Source: Sedimenticola sp.
GTDB lineage: Bacteria > Pseudomonadota > Gammaproteobacteria > Chromatiales > Chromatiaceae
DNA: 41,626 nucleotides
Reading direction: 5' to 3'
Assembly: GCA_026196475.1 (NCBI GenBank)
Contig: JAPHTA010000144.1
Span: 1-41,626, forward strand
The notes under the pieces are model-generated. The model ran no database searches, had not been told where the DNA came from, and saw only the letters and a list, made by a program, of their open reading frames with translations. The translations under genes were made by a program, and so were the position numbers. Shown one piece after another: positions 40,287 to 41,626 of the stretch (position 1 is its first letter; the number at the start of each line of letters is the position of its first letter).

Positions 40287-40790
40287 TCAGCGAACCCGCT
40301 CGTAGGTCAGGAAGCTGTAGTCGAACGGGTTGCGCTCATCCGCAGGATGGTCACTGCGCGCGACCTCCTGCCACTCGCTCCGGTCAAACGCCGGGAATCG
40401 GGTATCACCACCCTCAACCCGGGTGCACACCCGGGTCAGGTAGAGCCGGTCGGCCAGCGGCAGCAACTGGGCATAAAGGTTGGCGCCGCCCACGATCATC
40501 ACCTCGTCCACATCCCCTGCCGCGGCCAGCGCCGCCTCCACCGAGGAGACCACCCGACAGCCGGGCGCCCGGTATTCCGGATTGGCGCTGATCACGATAT
40601 GCGGCCGGTCCGGCAACAGGCCGGGCAGGGACTCCCAGGTCTTGCGCCCCATGATGATCGGCTTGCCCAGAGTGAGTCGCTTGAAGTGCTGCAGGTCCGC
40701 CGGCAGGCGCCAGGGCAGCCGATTGTCAACACCGATCACCCGCTCCTCGTCCATCGCGGCGATCAGTGAAATAGTGGCTCTGTGGGTCAT
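40287..40790 (-). CDS. folA: dihydrofolate reductase
   Basis: ISLIAAMDEERVIGVDNRLPWRLPADLQHFKRLTLGKPIIMGRKTWESL, EVMIVGGANLYAQLLPLADRLYLT; start at 40790. Confidence 0.96.
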   Translation of the reverse strand: MTHRATISLIAAMDEERVIGVDNRLPWRLPADLQHFKRLTLGKPIIMGRKTWESLPGLLPDRPHIVISANPEYRAPGCRVVSSVEAALAAAGDVDEVMIVGGANLYAQLLPLADRLYLTRVCTRVEGGDTRFPAFDRSEWQEVARSDHPADERNPFDYSFLTYERVR

Positions 40791-40812
40791 GGCTGGCACC
40801 TCTGGACCTGCC

Positions 40813-41607
40813 TCATACCGCCACCGGCGCCTTGATGTGGGGGTGCGACTGGTACTCCTCAAGGGTGAAGTCATCGTAGACGAAATCGAACAAAGAGGTG
40901 ACATCCGGGTTCAGCTTCATCCGGGGTAGCGGGAACGGCTCACGGGCCAGCTGGGTCTCTACCTGCTGCATGTGATTGCTGTACAGGTGGGCGTCACCAA
41001 AGGTGTGAATGAACTCTCCCGGCTGCAGCCCGGTGACCTGGGCGATCATCAGGGTCAGCAGGGCGTAGGAGGCGATGTTGAACGGCACCCCGAGAAAGAT
41101 GTCAGCGCTGCGCTGGTAGAGTTGGCAGGAGAGCCGCCCATCGGCCACGTAGAACTGGAACAGGCAGTGGCAGGGTGGCAATGCCATCCGCTCCACTTCA
41201 GCCGGGTTCCAGGCCGAGACCAGCAGGCGGCGTGAATCGGGATTGTTTTTGATCTGTTCGATCAGCCCGCTGATCTGGTCAATACTCCCACCCCGGGGGT
41301 CGGGCCAGGAGCGCCACTGCGCACCATACACCGGTCCCAGGTCACCGTTCTCATCCGCCCACTCGTCCCAGATACTGACCCCGTTCTCCTTCAGGTAGCG
41401 GATATTGGTATCCCCCTTCAGGAACCACAACAACTCGTGAATGATCGAGCGCAGGTGAACCTTTTTGGTGGTGACCAGGGGAAAGCCCACGGCCAGATCG
41501 AACCGCATCTGGTAACCGAAAACACTGCTGGTTCCGGTACCGGTCCGGTCCTCCTTGCGAATACCGTATTCCTGTACGTGGCGCATGAGATCGAGATATT
41601 GGCGCAT
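40813..41607 (-). CDS. thyA: thymidylate synthase
   Basis: [67 protein letters not shown]. Confidence 0.98.
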   Translation of the reverse strand: MRQYLDLMRHVQEYGIRKEDRTGTGTSSVFGYQMRFDLAVGFPLVTTKKVHLRSIIHELLWFLKGDTNIRYLKENGVSIWDEWADENGDLGPVYGAQWRSWPDPRGGSIDQISGLIEQIKNNPDSRRLLVSAWNPAEVERMALPPCHCLFQFYVADGRLSCQLYQRSADIFLGVPFNIASYALLTLMIAQVTGLQPGEFIHTFGDAHLYSNHMQQVETQLAREPFPLPRMKLNPDVTSLFDFVYDDFTLEEYQSHPHIKAPVAV

Positions 41608-41626
41608 GATTCAGCCTGTCCTTTCG

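Overview
The window is about 41.6 kb of GC-rich gammaproteobacterial chromosome, almost fully coding. I saw no rRNA, tRNA, CRISPR array, prophage or transposase. Recognisable blocks, in order: (1) cell-wall elongation and lipoate operon: mreB, mreC, mreD, mrdA (PBP2), rodA, mltB, rlpA, dacA, D-amino-acid aminotransferase, ybeD, lipB, lipA; (2) ydcF-like DUF218, fxsA (-), cutA, dsbD with two N-terminal alpha domains, a TlpA-like lipoprotein, aroQ, accB, accC, prmA, a DUF3426 zinc-ribbon protein, dusB, fis, purH, an lpxA-like gene, purD; (3) amgK (-) divergent from lptD, surA, pdxA; (4) a 5.7 kb accessory segment where I would expect ksgA/rsmA: REP-like hairpins, a DsrC/TusE-family protein without the usual redox cysteines, divergent cysB, a small Asp-tailed protein, a DegT aminotransferase plus Gfo/Idh oxidoreductase pair (GnnB/GnnA-like), an unannotated 53-aa membrane sORF and an ankyrin protein; (5) apaG, yjdF-like DUF2238, apaH, folA (-), thyA (-). 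The most interesting hypotheses are: (a) the GnnA/GnnB-like pair plus a divergent LpxA-like acyltransferase in the purine operon could make 2,3-diamino-glucose (amide-linked) lipid A; (b) the cysteine-less DsrC-like protein facing cysB could be a sulfur-regulatory module; (c) mreC appears to start at AUU. All are inferences from reading the sequence; no searches were run.
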